In this document: positions 21,438-33,120 of the stretch, piece by piece
Position numbering within the stretch: position 1 is the stretch's first letter
Layout: every line of letters starts with the position of its first letter
NCBI GenBank assembly: GCA_025200525.1
Contig: CM045762.1
Span: 23,099,374-23,163,373 of the forward strand
Direction: 5' to 3'
DNA: 64,000 bases
DNA from: Camellia lanceoleosa
Taxonomy: Eukaryota; Streptophyta; Magnoliopsida; Ericales; Theaceae
The notes under the pieces: model-generated
What the model was told of the DNA's origin: nothing
Database searches by the model: none
The model's input: only the letters and a program-made list of their open reading frames with translations
Program-made: the position numbers and the translations under genes

Positions 21438-23014
21438 GGAATTGAAGAGATCAGAGGAGATCAGGTGCAGGAGAAGAATTACTCCATGGTAGCAATGAAA
21501 TCCACCTGCAACGTATGAGGAGCAGACATAGCCTAGATTGAGGATGAAGACATGGAGGTCCTAGATGACGTGGGCAAAGAACCAGGTGAGAAAAGTGAGG
21601 AAGCCCTGAAAAAGATTCTAGTCCAACAAGGGGATGATGAGTGTTTCTTCATTCTCGGCTCAGGATTGGTCAAGTAGGAAGAAAGGGAGTTAGAAGCCTT
21701 CTTACGAGCAAACATTGAGGTGTTTTCCTGGACAACATACGAGATGCCTAGCATTGACCCCGAGGTCACTTGCCATAGACTGAATGTGGACAGGTCGGCT
21801 AAACCTGTCATCTAATGAGCAAGGAGACCAACGTTTATGCATGTTGAGGCAGTAGAAAAGGAGGTGGGAAAAATGCTAGAGGCCAAAGCCATTCGAGAGG
21901 TAAACTACCCAACTTGGTTGTCAAACACAATAGTTGTGAAGAAAAAGAATGGGAAGTGGAGGGTCTGCGTGGACCTCACTAGCCTAAATAAGGCTTATCC
22001 CAAGGATAGTTTCCCACTCCTCAAAATTGATCAATTGGTGGATGCCACTTCAGGGCATGGAAGGATGAGCTTCTTGGGCTCATACAAAGGGTACCACCAG
22101 ATAGCAATGTACCCCTTGATGAGGAAAAAACTGCATTTATCACCTCAAAAGGGTTGTATTGCTACAAAGTGATGCCCTTCGGGTTGAAAAATGCAGGAGC
22201 AACCTACCAGAGGTTGGTGACCAAGATGTCCAGACATCTAATTGGAAAAACAGTGGAAGTATATATTGATGACATGGTCGTGAAGACCAAAGAACCTAAG
22301 GATCATCTGGCTTACTAGAAGGCAATTTTCGACATCCTTAGAACATATCGGCTTTGACTCAATGCTTTGAAATGTGCATTTGTAGTTGGGTCTGGTAAGT
22401 TCTTAGGATACTTGGTTACCAAAAGGGGCATTGAGGCAAGCCCAGATCAAATCAAGGCCATCCTGGACTTGAAGAGTCCAACATCGGCAAAACAAGTGCA
22501 GATGTTGACTGGAAGGGCCGCAACCCTGAATAGGTTCATAAGCAGAAGTTCTGACAAATGCAAACTATTTTTTAATTTAGTGAAAAAGGCCACAGATTTT
22601 TTATGGACAGAGGAGTGCAAAGTTGCCTTGCCCGACTTAAAAAAATACCTGACCACAGCTCTAGTTCTCTCAAATCCAGTACCTAGAGAGGAGCTGTTCT
22701 TATACTTGGCAGTTTCGGAGCATATAGTAAGTGCAGTGGTAATCAGAGAAGAGAAGGGAGAACAGAGGGCAGTTTACTATGTGAGTAAAACCCTAGCAGG
22801 CGCAGAGACCAGGTATTTACCCTTGGAGAAATTGACAATGGCGTCCAAGAAGTTGAACCACTATTTCCAAGCCCACAAGATTGTGGTATTGACTGAACAC
22901 CCCTTGAAGTCCCTACTACAGCAAGGAGATCTGACAGACAGGGTGGCCAGATGGGCAGTGGTATTGGGCCAATACGATTTGGAGTTCAGACCTAGAACAA
23001 CAATCAAAGGCTAG
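21438..23014 (+). pseudogene. reverse transcriptase of the 24.4-kb element, broken
   Basis: The linker (21438-21836) keeps the FSWTTYEMPSIDP motif that precedes RT in this group but has several stops. RT follows: WRVCVDLTSLNKAYPKDSFP near 21958-22015, then LGSYKGYHQIAM, a frameshift near 22115, MPFGLKNAGATYQR (about 22172-22213) and the catalytic YIDDMVVK at 22262. TAG at 22316 and TGA at 22356 are CAG and CGA changes. The connection and RNase H-like region runs on to IKG*VLADF at 23010. The catalytic YIDD is intact, but no full enzyme can be read. Confidence 0.88.
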
Positions 23015-23685
23015 GTTTTGGCCGACTTTATGGCCGAGTTCACACCTGGAGCCATCCCACATCAGGCTCCGGTGAGTCGCGGCTTAAGATGTCTAGCTGA
23101 ACAAGAAGAAACCCAGCTAGGAATGAAAAATCCCACATCAACAGAGCAGAAAAAAGAAGAGAAACTCAAACCTTGCGACATTTACAGCGGTGACTCCTTC
23201 TGCCTGTTCGTTAATGGGAGTTCAAATGGTTAGGGAGGGGGGCAAGAGTAGTGCTAGTGTCGCCAGATGGGCAGATGTTAGAACAATCTATTGGATTGGG
23301 GTTTAAGGCTTCAAACAATGAAGTAGAATATGAAGCACTGATCGCAGGACTAAAGTTGGCAGCAGCAATGGAAGCCGACGAGGTGGTAGTCTTCTATGAC
23401 TCCCAGCTTATTGTGAACCAGACAACAGGCGAATATGCAGCCCGAGATGAAAGAATGATAGCCTATGTCAAAGAAGTTGTTAGACTACTGACCTTATTTC
23501 AAGACTGTCGACTGCAGCAGGTTAGCCAAGATGACAACAGCCATGCCGATGCCTTGGCTAACCTGGCTAGTGCAATGAAGTCAGGAGAGGCAAGGACAAT
23601 AATGGTTGATTATTTGTTGGGCCCAAGTATGGAACCACGGATTAGAGAGTATGAAGCAATGTGTCTGGAGATGGGCCCAAGTTAG
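23015..23685 (+). pseudogene. RNase H domain of the 24.4-kb element
   Basis: The domain starts at LFVNGSSNG (about 23203-23229). The usual first catalytic Asp (VDGSSN, kept in the paralogue at 33.59 kb as CDGSSNQ) is Asn here. A TAG follows at 23230. The second acidic residue is in NEVEYEALIAGL, the third in VVFYDSQLIVNQ, and the last in SHADALANLAS, all present. The frame stops with TAG at 23683 before integrase. This would remove the RNA template during reverse transcription; the Asp to Asn change predicts loss of activity. Confidence 0.85.
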
Positions 23686-24921
23686 ATGGACACAATAGTA
23701 ATGTTCCTTAGAGATGGAAAGCTACCAGAGAATAGAAAAGAGGCACACAAGACCAGACTAAAGTCAGCGAGGTTCAGTTTGACAACAAAAGGACATCTTT
23801 ACAGAAGGTCTTTTACTGGTCCCCTTTTAAGATGTGTGCATCCCTCACAAGTTGAAGAGTTCTTGTATGAAATACATGAAGGAGTATGTGGAAGCCATGC
23901 TAGGGGCAGATCACTCGCTCAGAGGGCCATTACTCAGGGGTACTGGTGGCCCTATATGCAGAAGGATACTGAAGCCTATGTTAGAAAGTGCAAGAAATGT
24001 CAAAGGTTTGCACCTTTGATACATCAATCAACCGCATATTTGAACTCAGTGTCCAGCCCTTGGCCATTTGCCCAGTGGGGCATAGATCTAGTTGGGCAAT
24101 TACCCTAAGCAACTGGACAGAGAAAATTCTTGCTGGTAGCAATAGATTACTTCACCAAGTGGATAGAATCTGAACCCCTTGCAAAGATTTGAGATATTGA
24201 CGTGAAGAACTTCATATGGAAGAACATCATCAGCAGGTTTGGGATCCCAAGGGCAATAATAGCAGACAATGGCACGCAGTTTGACAGTAAGCTAATCAAA
24301 AATTTCTGTGCAAAGTACAAAATCAAGAATTATTACTCTACTCCAAGCTTCCCTCAGAGTAATGGTCAAGCATAAACATCCAATAAAACAATCCTGGATG
24401 GGATCAAGAAGAGGCTGGAAGCAGTAAAGGGAAAGTGGGTGGATGAGTTGCCCAATGTACTCTAGGCAAATCAGACTACGTCGAGAAGATCAACTGGGGA
24501 ATCCCTATTTGCCATGGCTTATGGCACCAAAGCAGTTATTCTACTAGAAGTCGGCATCCCAGGGATCAGAACCCAGGGAGTAGAGAATGGGACTAATGAG
24601 GCATTCCTAGCCCGAGATCTAGACCTGTTGGAAGAAAAAAGGGAGAGGGCAGCAATTTGGCTGGGGACATACCAGCAACAACTTGCTAGGGCTTACAACA
24701 AGAAGGTTAACCCAAAAGAATTCAAAGTTGGGGACCTTGTGCTGAGGAAAATGGTCATCAACAAGAAGGATCCCAGAGAAGGCAAGTTTGGCCCGAATTG
24801 GGAGGGACCTTATAGAATTATCTCGGTTGCCGGTAATGGTGCATATCGGCTTGAGGACAATGATGGGAAAGAGTTTCCAAGACCCTGGAACATTTGTAAC
24901 TTGAAGTTTTTCTATCATTAG
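23686..24921 (+). pseudogene. integrase of the 24.4-kb element, catalytic Glu replaced by stop
   Basis: The zinc-binding HHCC part shows H...H before GSHARGRSLAQ and CKKCQRFAP near 23988-24016. The catalytic core has WGIDLVGQLP (first Asp, about 24077) and IIADNGTQFDS (second Asp, about 24257). The QSNGQAE motif, which carries the catalytic Glu, reads QSNGQA-stop (TAA at 24373-24375). Other stops are at 24106, 24190 and 24463 (Trp to TAG). The C-terminal part, VGDLVLRKMV to WEGPYRI, is intact and ends at TAG 24919. No chromodomain follows, consistent with a non-chromovirus Tat element. Confidence 0.88.
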
Positions 24922-25017
24922 ATTTTTGTTTTTTAAAATTTACGTTATTAGCCGAAATAATAATAAAATTTTAGCTTGATTTTTTTTCAAACTTGTGTAA
25001 TACCACTAACTAGTCCT

Positions 25018-25390
25018 TTGGCGATGTTTCTAAGTGAAACATGACAAATAACTTAGACTTATTATATGGCAGAGTTGAATTATACTTGCATATAATAGAG
25101 TTGAACTAAGTTGGCGATGTTTCTTAGTGAAACATGATGAATAACTTAGACTTATTATATGGCAGAGTTGAATTATACTTGCATATAATAGAGTTGAACT
25201 AAATTGGCGGTGTTTCTAAGTGAAGCATGATGAATAACTTAGACTTATTATATGGCAGAGTTGAATTATACTTGCATATAATATAGTTGAACTAAGTTGG
25301 TGATGTTTCTAAGTGAAACATGATGAATAACTTAAACTCATTATATGGTAGAGTTGAAATTATACCTGCATATAATGGAGTTGAACTAAG
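25018..25390 (+). repeat. 93-bp tandem repeat with embedded hairpin, four units
   Basis: Units start at 25018, 25111, 25204 and 25297 with TTGGCGATGTTTC. Each contains ATGTTTCTAAGTGAAACAT, a 7-bp stem with a 5-base loop (partly changed in units 2 and 3), and the block TTATATGGCAGAGTTGAA. The array sits about 100 bases after the pol stop, between pol and the 3' end of the antisense gene. Tandem arrays in this 3' region are known in Tat-lineage elements. Confidence 0.9.
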
Positions 25391-26173
25391 ATTGGATTAA
25401 GCTAGACTTGCCATGTCGGCAGAATCAAACTCAGATTGGAACTAAGTGCATTTCAGTAAGATTAACAGAGAAACCAAGGTTGAGAACCTCGGCTAGTCTT
25501 TGTTTGAATCTAACTTCGGCAACAAAATCATAGGCACATGCTTAATGTGAACATAAGTGAAACTTAAGTTCACATTAGGGGGCAGAGAGCTGGAGAATGA
25601 TGAATAAAGTTTAAAGTTCTTAGGAGTTGGAATTTTATAGAAAAATTTACAAGCTAGAGTTGGCTTAACACTTGTTGAAATTTTCAGAAAAATTTACAAG
25701 TTGAAATTAAGCCGAGGTAATATTGCAAGAAGTACATACGTACTTGCCAAGATGACCAGGTTGCCAAACTTGGGGAGTATAGAAGACAGAAGTCTTGATA
25801 AAATGAGAGTAAAGTGGCAAGTTTAAAACAACACTTGTGAAAATATTTTTACAAATTTTCAAATGATAAGCCAAGGCCGAGATAAACAATTACAAGTTAT
25901 GTCCAAGATATTTTACTCTGTGGAGATTATATGGTTAAAGGTATAAATTGAAGACATGCCAAATTATTCTAAGTATGAAAGAGGTAGAACACACATAAGA
26001 GAAAAGAAGACATTCAAACACTTAGAAGAAAGAAGGAAACTTGCATTCACAAAAGATTACTTGTTCAGATTACAAAAACGGCATGTCGGCCAAATGTGAA
26101 ACGAAAACATTGTTCAGGAAAAACAAAATACAAACAAAGGAAGAGAAAGAATACAAGGAAAAGAAGAAATATT
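25391..26173. other. 3' untranslated region between pol and antisense gene
   Basis: AT-rich, no reading frame. Short direct repeats such as GAAAAATTTACAAG (about 25641 and 25688) are present. It would contain the polyadenylation region of the antisense gene (read leftward from 26173). Confidence 0.45.
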
Positions 26174-28585
26174 CTAAGTGCTAGGATTGGCTTGATCGGT
26201 TGGTGATATTGCACTCTTGTCGGCCGCTATCTTGGCCTCAATCTCCAGCAGAGTCTGATCTAGACTTTTCTCGGCGCATTGGATCTCGGCCTCAGAAGTA
26301 GTTGGATTAGGAGAGATGCCCTTGGAAACCAAGTCATCCTCCTTATCTTGAGTTAAGTCTATTTTCTCATTGAGGGTAGGAGACTTGGGATCAGTGGCAG
26401 CCTCCCCCTCCTCTTCGTTGGCCTCACCATCGTCGGTATCATCTGCGGCTTCATCGCCGGAGTGCTTGGGCCCTGGTAGGAAAGGCACTTCAAGCTGACT
26501 GATATCCCGAAGATCAGAGTCCATGGGAATGGCCAACTTGTTGAGGGCTGCCGTCAAACTAAGGTAGTAACCTCAGTTACAAGCCAAGTTGATTTGCTAT
26601 TTGTATTGGTCACGGACGGCGACCTGCCCCTCTTCAAAGGCTTTTTCGTCGGCCGCCTTTACCTCGACCTCTTTATTGGCAAGAGCCTCCTGAAACTTGA
26701 CCTCCATGTCAGCTACTTTGGCATTGGCAGCTTCGAGGTCGGCTCTTGCTGCCTTGGCTTCGTCTTTTGCCATTTTGACCTTTTCCTTGGCTAGACTTTG
26801 AGCAGTTTTGGTGTCCTTGGCCTGGTCCATTAGAGCGTGGTTGCTGGCCTCAGCCTTGTTGAGTAAAGAAAGGAATTTGGCTGCTTCCTTGGTCTTTTTG
26901 GCCAACTCATTCCTCATTATCTCGGTTTTTACAGCATATGAATGGGCATGCTGAATAGCCTGCAAGAAGCAAAACAAATTAGTGAGATTTTGTCTAAGTA
27001 TTTAAAGAACTATGAAGAGATGAGTAGTAAAGGATTACCAAAACTGAGTGTTGCATCATAAGAGAAAAATTCTCATACTCATGGAACTCGGCCATACGGT
27101 TCATGTCTTGAGCAAGAGAAGCTGCGGTGAGCAGTCGTCATCACCTCAAGGTTCGCATCTTGTCACAATGATAAGAGGTCTGTCGTCGAGCATGATCTCT
27201 AGCGCCAGGCTAATCTCGGAGTAATTTTGCTTCGCTTTGGTGGTCGGACCTCAGCTTTTTGACCGAAGGGGTCTTAGATGCTGGGTCCTCAGCTGGACAT
27301 TTTTCGGCAGAAGGAGCGCTCCTCTCGGCCTCAGCCAACTTCGAGATGGGCACAGTGTCTTTAGAATCGATCTGAGTCACCGTGGCCTTTGCCTTGGCTT
27401 TCTTCATCCGGTTTGGCTTTGGGGTTGGTTGGGAAGTAAAAGATGAGGATTGAACTGCCACCACCTCGGGGATGTTAGCAAGCAAATCTTCAACAACTGC
27501 TAGTTTGCGCCCCATCTCGTCGGCAGTGGCAGCGACAGTGACTTTGGTGCCGAAGTGAATTGCTGGTAGTGTAGTGGGTGGGTTGGCTGGATCATAAGTT
27601 GATGCATCAGTACTTTGGCATTTTTGGCTACGGGTTCTACCAGCAGGAGTGTTGGCAGGAACTCGGCTACGACATCGGCGATTATGTGGAGGAATTAATT
27701 ACGGAGCAGAAATGGACGGTTGCTCTACAGGACCAGAGGTTGACCCCTGGTCTGGCCTTAATGATGATTCAGTTTGCGGAGTCGTAGCAGAATGAGGGGA
27801 CTTGCTCTTCTTAGGGATGTCGGGCAAAGTAGATTTGTAGGTTGGGATGTAGTTGAGCAATAGGGGGGCTTTGCGCTGGTTGACTTGCAAGTCCAGCAGC
27901 CTCTTGAAGTCTTTACTGGGAAAGAAAGTCTTGCGAAAGTCTTTTGGTGGTTGAGGGAGAGCTGCAATTACAAAACACAGACATTAGAACATATAGAGGA
28001 ATAAAGTAATAAAGACTTAAAGAACATGTAAAGTGACACTTGGTTCTTACCATTACCCTCTTTGAACATTGTTTGGCTCAAAGGATAGAGGTGGGGGTCG
28101 TCATCAGGTGGGAACTCCCAGTTGCCCGAGACGATGAAATAATCATCTCCAGCACCTTTGTTGGAGTCTGGGAGGTCGGCTATGAGTTTGTACTCAGTGG
28201 ATCTCGACTTGAGGTAATAGATGTAGCATTTTTCGGATTTCAGGCCACACATGGTATAACAGTATTGGATGTTGGCTAGTGTTATCCTAGCGTTCTCTCG
28301 GCTAGCTAGGGCAATTATACCGTTAATGACTCTGTAAGAGTTAATGGCCAGCTGCATTGGGTTAAGTTTGTAATAATAAAGGACTTGGTGGAAAAGGATA
28401 TCGAGAGGGAACCTAAGTCCACACTCTATAAAAGCAACTACTAGGAAGGGCATGATGTTGTCATTGGGCATGATAGAGTCCTCCTTCCCAGCCAACCTAA
28501 GTTCGACATTGGCAGGGATGGAGAACTCTCTCCTAAAGTACTCAAGCTTTTTTGGGGTGTCCACCCTCCATCTAAACATACCCAT
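26174..28585 (-). pseudogene. antisense gene of the 24.4-kb element (gypsy-type 'transposase 28'-like N-domain plus coiled coil)
   Basis: Reads leftward from ATG at 28585. Exon 1 (to about 28052) encodes a globular domain of about 180 residues. It shows FRREFSIPANVELRL, FIECGLRFPLD, YKLNPMQLAIN and, near the end, DYFIVSGNWEF. This pattern fits the 'putative gypsy type transposon' domain family found in extra ORFs of Tat elements. The intron has GTAATG and TTGCAG ends. Exon 2 (27961-27708) encodes LPQPPKDFRKTFFPSKDFK and a Ser/Pro tail, then a stop. After it come a Lys-rich linker (27515-27210), an exon near 27120-27040, and a coiled coil of about 120 residues rich in Ala/Lys/Glu (26960-26597). 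The acidic C-terminus is 26557-26174. Stops and frame changes show decay. Function is unknown. Confidence 0.7.
26597..26960 (-). other. coiled-coil exon of the antisense gene
   Basis: Following an acceptor (TTCTTGCAG on the minus strand at about 26961), the frame gives long heptad-like stretches (EAKAARADLEAANAKVADME). The same architecture, coiled coil then an acidic tail, occurs in the antisense genes of the 30.5-kb element. It suggests a dimer- or oligomer-forming protein. This is inference from composition only. Confidence 0.55.
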
Positions 28586-28901
28586 GATGTCGACTAAAGG
28601 GGGAAGGTGCAAGATTTCAGAAGAGAGTGGTTTGTGTGGGTTTAAAGGACCTCGGGTGAATCCTGGAGAGCACTAGAGTCAAGGTTTTTGAGGATCTAAG
28701 GGGATTTTGGTTCGGTTTTCCTAAGGAACAGAGTTCTAGATCAAATCCTAAGCCTAGGTCTACAGAAACAAGAATTGAAGGTAAGAATCTAGAAAATGCA
28801 ACAAGAAAACAGGAAAAATAGCATGATTCAGACTCAAGAAAGCAACAAAAATTCAAGAACACAGATTAAAAACCAAGAACAGTGACAAATTGCTAAAGCA
28901 T
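28586..28901 (-). other. 5' untranslated or intron part of the antisense gene
   Basis: On the minus strand this T-rich segment leads into the ATG at 28585. It joins 41616 when the inserted solo LTR is removed. The TSD copy AGCAT is at 28897-28901. Confidence 0.55.
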
Positions 28902-29984
28902 TGTCACGACCCAAACCCGCCCCTATGGGTTTGGCACCATAATCGGCCAGTAACCCTAGGTTACTGAAGGCCTACTTAACAATAATACAATAATACAGAG
29001 TACAAGGGCTTGGCGGAAGCCAATACAGTAAATAAACAATGTCCAACGAGCTGTGACAGTCTGTATGCCAAAAGATTTTTCATACATTTATACAGAACAA
29101 TACGAAATAGTATGCATATCATATATAACGGTCGAGCGAGGACTTAATCCCGATAAACGATAATGCCAAACGTTCATCTATACAAGTGTTACAAAGCAGT
29201 GCGAGACAAAGGGAAATAAAAACACCCCTAAGCCATGGCTTGGCAGGTTCGGAACCTTGCAGTGAGGCACATTGGTTGGCTTGACAAAACTGGAGTTTAC
29301 CCCGACGCCTCTAGCTTTGATGCGGTGCCTGTACACCTACATCTATATATGAGCAGTGAGCTAAAGCCCAGTGAATAATATAATGCATAAAGGGGTTTAG
29401 AATGAATGTCCTTACAGTAATGAAAACGGTTCATTAAATCGATATTTATCTTCGATCAATCACCATATGTGGTACATCCATTAGCATAACAAGATAAGAA
29501 TGGCGAGGTCTTAAAGACCGAACAAGAATGATGGCCATCAATCGATGCATAATGGTTCCAACGAGGAAACCGGCGAGATCTCTCTGATAACGATAAAGAA
29601 ATGAGGTGCTAAGGATGCCACAAAGACGATTCGAATATAGGACATACATTCATTAGGTAAGCGAAATGCTTAAGAAAAAAAGATGCAGCTTGTTCAAGAT
29701 AATCATTTTGAACATATCTTTACACAATTGTTACTCACAGAGTTCTGGGCTACAGTGAACTAGAGCGTCTCCTCGAAATGCCAACCCTATACAGTTAACA
29801 GATTGAACACACACTAAGTTTCACAATTGGGAAAGATAATAACTTAATCCCTAAATTTTCCTTGGTGTGTTCTACATCTATATCCTCTTTAAGATGTCTT
29901 AAATATGCCCTAGGAATGCCTAGGTTGGAAAGAGGATGCAAGGATGTATTCAGAAAACATTTTAATTTTCGCTGAAAGCGAGTC

Positions 29985-30245
29985 CCGCCGAAGCGAGTTT
30001 CCTTTCGGCGGACATCTGCATAATAGTTCCGCCGAAGCGTCAACTTACCCTTCGTCTGGGACCAAAAAGTACTGGATAGGTGAAATTCACGCTCGATCGG
30101 GCGCTCGATAGCCGCTCGAGCGTAAGACACAAGGTCCCGCTCGAGCGCCAAATACCCTGCTCAAGCGGACTGTACTGCAGTGCAAAGTACTGGAAGCTCA
30201 ATTTTTCCGCTCGAGCGTAACTTCCCCCGCTCGAGCGGACGACCA
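29985..30245. repeat. GC palindrome cluster (CGCTCGAGCG and TCCGCCGAA) in the solo LTR
   Basis: CCGCTCGAGCG-type palindromes occur at about 30110, 30138, 30208 and 30230, with variants CGCTCGATCG (30090) and GCTCAAGCGG (30160). Two TCCGCCGAAGCG/TTCGGCGGA inverted motifs are at about 29987-30036. The rest of the LTR is not GC-rich, so the cluster stands out. Confidence 0.7.
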
Positions 30246-30534
30246 AAATCTGGAAATCCCAGATTTGAGTCCCAAACTCAAAATCAAGTTTAAATGCTAA
30301 AATTTTGATCCTCTTGGGCTAATTTTCTGGAAAACATAAGTAAACTCATAGAACAACATGTTACAAAGGTCAATTTGAGAAATCAAAGCCCAAGGGTGTT
30401 TCAATTAAACTCATTTTCAAACCCATTTTCAAGAACATGATCTCAAATGAACATGCATGAACTTTGAACAACTCCCAAGCTTCAAAACATGCTCTAATGA
30501 GCCAATTCTTTTCAAAACAAGATGAACACATGGT

Positions 30535-30937
30535 TGTGGGAGCCGAATAAATAGAGGAACGAAATCTGGTATACCCGAGGAGCCGGGAACTGAACGGCTC
30601 CATTCTGCTTAACTGGGACGCCGAATACGTTCTTAAGGCCGAATAGACTTGAGAAGGCATATCAGGACAAATGAAAGAATAATAAATAAAAAATAGACTC
30701 TGGCCCCGAGGCCCAAAGAATGGATATAAATACAAGAGCTTCAGATTTGTAAAGGCATGTAAGAACCACTTCTAAAAACTTAGTCAACAAGCTTTCTTGA
30801 GTAGAAGAACTGACTTGTCCGTCGGAGTGCTAATTCTGGCACCCCCGACCGGAGTATTTGTATCTTTGCAGGTGACTAGCTGAGGATCATTGGCGTCTTC
30901 CAGGATCTGAAGATTATTTCCAAACCACTTCCCCACA
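30535..30937 (+). repeat. 5' LTR of the 10.3-kb element
   Basis: TATA-like GGATATAAATACAAG at 30722. The U5 motif GACTTGTCCGTCGGAGTG (about 30812-30829) matches that of the 24.4-kb element. The 3' copy lacks a few bases in the 5' part (for example near 40471-40500). Confidence 0.93.
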
Positions 30938-30939
30938 AT

Positions 30940-30957
30940 TGGCGCCATCTGTGGGAA
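30940..30957 (+). other. primer-binding site of the 10.3-kb element
   Basis: TGGCGCCATCTGTGGGAA two bases after the LTR, identical to the site at 19195. Confidence 0.85.
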
Positions 30958-30972
30958 TACTCAAATATATCC

Positions 30973-31530
30973 ATGAAAGACGTGACTGAAGATCCTCCGA
31001 TAGCCACCGATGAGACCGCACAGCGAGACGACTTCACTCCGGCAAATACGCTCGGAAAGGAAACCGTCGCGCAGCGACGCGCCTCGAACTCTAACTCACC
31101 AATGACTTCAACGAAGGAGACGATGCAAGTGACAATAGAACAAGCCAGACAGACCCAATAGAGTTTGGACAACATCATCGCTGAGAACGAACGCCTTCGC
31201 CGTGATCTGGCCTTAGAAAAAGCAAAGTCCAAACAAGCAGGGCTCAAGGTTCCTGAGCGATTCCCAAGGGTAGGTCCTCAACGACCTCGAGGCCAACAGC
31301 ACAATGTCGACGGTCGCCGCGCCTTAACCGATTACCTTGAGGAGGTGACAGAGGACGCACGTCGCCCAAGAGGCGTCCCGCTTGACACCGTACATATGAT
31401 ATACAGCCTGCCGATAGCCCCGACTGTACATGCAATCCAGTCACTTCCAAGCCCCCAACATCAGCTCACACCAACAAAGCGACCCCGGCTCCGAGAATCG
31501 CCAAGCATCACCTTCGACGACTCTGATTTG
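30973..31530 (+). pseudogene. gag remnant with central deletion
   Basis: ATG at 30973 opens a frame with one TAG at 31159 (CAG to TAG), continuing in frame to the protease. It has a Thr/Ser-rich N-terminus and a short coiled segment (IIAENERLRRDLALEKAK). It then goes directly to the sequence that normally follows the zinc knuckle (RRALTDYLEEV, DTVHMIYSL). The gag core and zinc knuckle present in the 24.4-kb element are absent. About 300 residues are missing, a clean in-frame loss. The remaining frame would give a gag-protease fusion. Confidence 0.75.
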
Positions 31531-32352
31531 AGCGGCGTAACACCCCCTCACGTAGATCCTCTGGTTGTTGCGCTACGCGTAAACAGGTTCACCGTCGAAC
31601 GCGTCCTTATCGACCAGGGAAGCACTTCAGAGGTTATGTACTATAAAACCTTCATCAAACTCGGGTTCAATGATTTGGATTTGACTCCAGCTCCTTATCC
31701 ACTATTCGGCTTCAACGCCAACCCGGAGTACCCATTGGGAAAGATCAGTCTACCCGTTCGAGCTGGCTCCAGAACGGTGGATGTGAAATTCTTGGTCGTC
31801 AGGCTACCATCGCCGTACAATCTCATCATGGGGTGATCATGGTTGCATACCCTGCAGGCCGTCCCAAGCACCTACCACCAGCTGCTACGTTTCCCAACGG
31901 AACACGGCGTTGAGCAGATCCGTGGCTCTCAACAGTCAGCGCAAGCATGTTACCTTCTCGCCGCCAAGACGCCGAAGGAACTGCAAGTAAACTCCATTGA
32001 AGTGCCCAGTCGAGAGATCCTGGATGACGTCGGGCGTCAACCAAACGAAAAGGCCACGGAAGGTTTAGACCGGGTTGACATTGATGGAAGCCCGGAAAAG
32101 TTTTTTATGATCGGCGCCTCTCTGAGCCAGGTCGACAGACAGCAGCTGATCACTTTCTTACTCGGCAACCTCGACGTCTTTGCGTGGACTCCATACGAGA
32201 TGCCGGGAATAGACCCGTCAGTCTCACAGCACCATCTAAATGTCGACCCCCGGTGCAAGCCGATCATTCAGAAAGGCCGGCGATCCTTCATGAGAACACA
32301 CCGCCCGCCCGTTGTAGAAGAAGTTGACAAATTGCTTGGCAGGGGCAATTAG
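31531..32352 (+). pseudogene. protease and linker of the 10.3-kb element
   Basis: Active-site segment VLIDQGSTSEVMY (about 31600-31638) and flap-side motif YNLIMG-stop-SWLH. The stop (TGA at 31834-31836) is a CGA change in the conserved Gly-Arg. The linker keeps VFAWTPYEMPGIDP (about 32170-32211), which precedes RT. It ends at TAG 32350. Confidence 0.85.
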
Positions 32353-33120
32353 AGAAGTCACCTACCCATGTGGCTCTCCAACACGGTGGTGGTGAAAAAG
32401 AAAACGGAACTTGGCAAGTGTCGTCGATTTCCACGGATCCGAACAAAGCTTGCCCCAAAGCGCTTCCCTTACCGAGAATTGACCAACTCGTCGATGCGAC
32501 GGCCGCCACCGGCGCATGAGTTTCCTCGATGCCTCTGAGGCTACCGTCGGACGCCATGAATCAGGATGATCGTGACAAAACTACATTCCTCACTCCAGAG
32601 GAACCTCTTTCTGAGGTTATGCCGTTTGGATGAAGAATGCAGGGCAACTTACTAAAGATCGGTCACCACGATGTTCAAAGAATCTCGGACACACTATGGA
32701 AGTATACATCGACGACATGGTGGTCAAGTCCAAAGAAGAACAAAACCATATAGCCGATCTGGAAAAAGACATTCAACACCCTACAAATCTGTAATGAAGC
32801 TAAACGCTTCCAAATGCGCGTCGGGATCGGCTCCGCAAATTCTGGGTTATATCGTCAACCACCGAGAATCGAAGCCAACCCAAGGCAAGTCACGACAATT
32901 TTGGGCCGAGTTCCCCGTTCGATGAAAAGAAGTCCAAAAGTTGATGGGAATGGTCACGCACTCAACAAAGTTCATCACCGATCTACGGACCGCCGCAGAC
33001 AATTCTTTCAGACACTACGTCAGGGCAGAGCTTTCGAATGGTCCGCCGAATGCGAAGCAGCCTTTAACGGTCTCAAAACCTACCTCCGGACAGTACCTCT
33101 TCTAACAACACCCGCCACCG
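32353..33120 (+). pseudogene. reverse transcriptase of the 10.3-kb element, multiple frameshifts
   Basis: All RT blocks can be found but in alternating frames: the VDF-like segment and NKACPK (about 32420-32460), LPRIDQLVDATAA (about 32470-32510), MPFG (about 32622), and the catalytic YIDDMVVKSKEE at about 32703-32740. Further on come YIVNHR (about 32850) and STDRCRQFFQTLRQGRAFEWSAECEAAF in pieces. Small insertions or deletions of one to three bases separate them, while the residues themselves are well kept. Confidence 0.85.
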
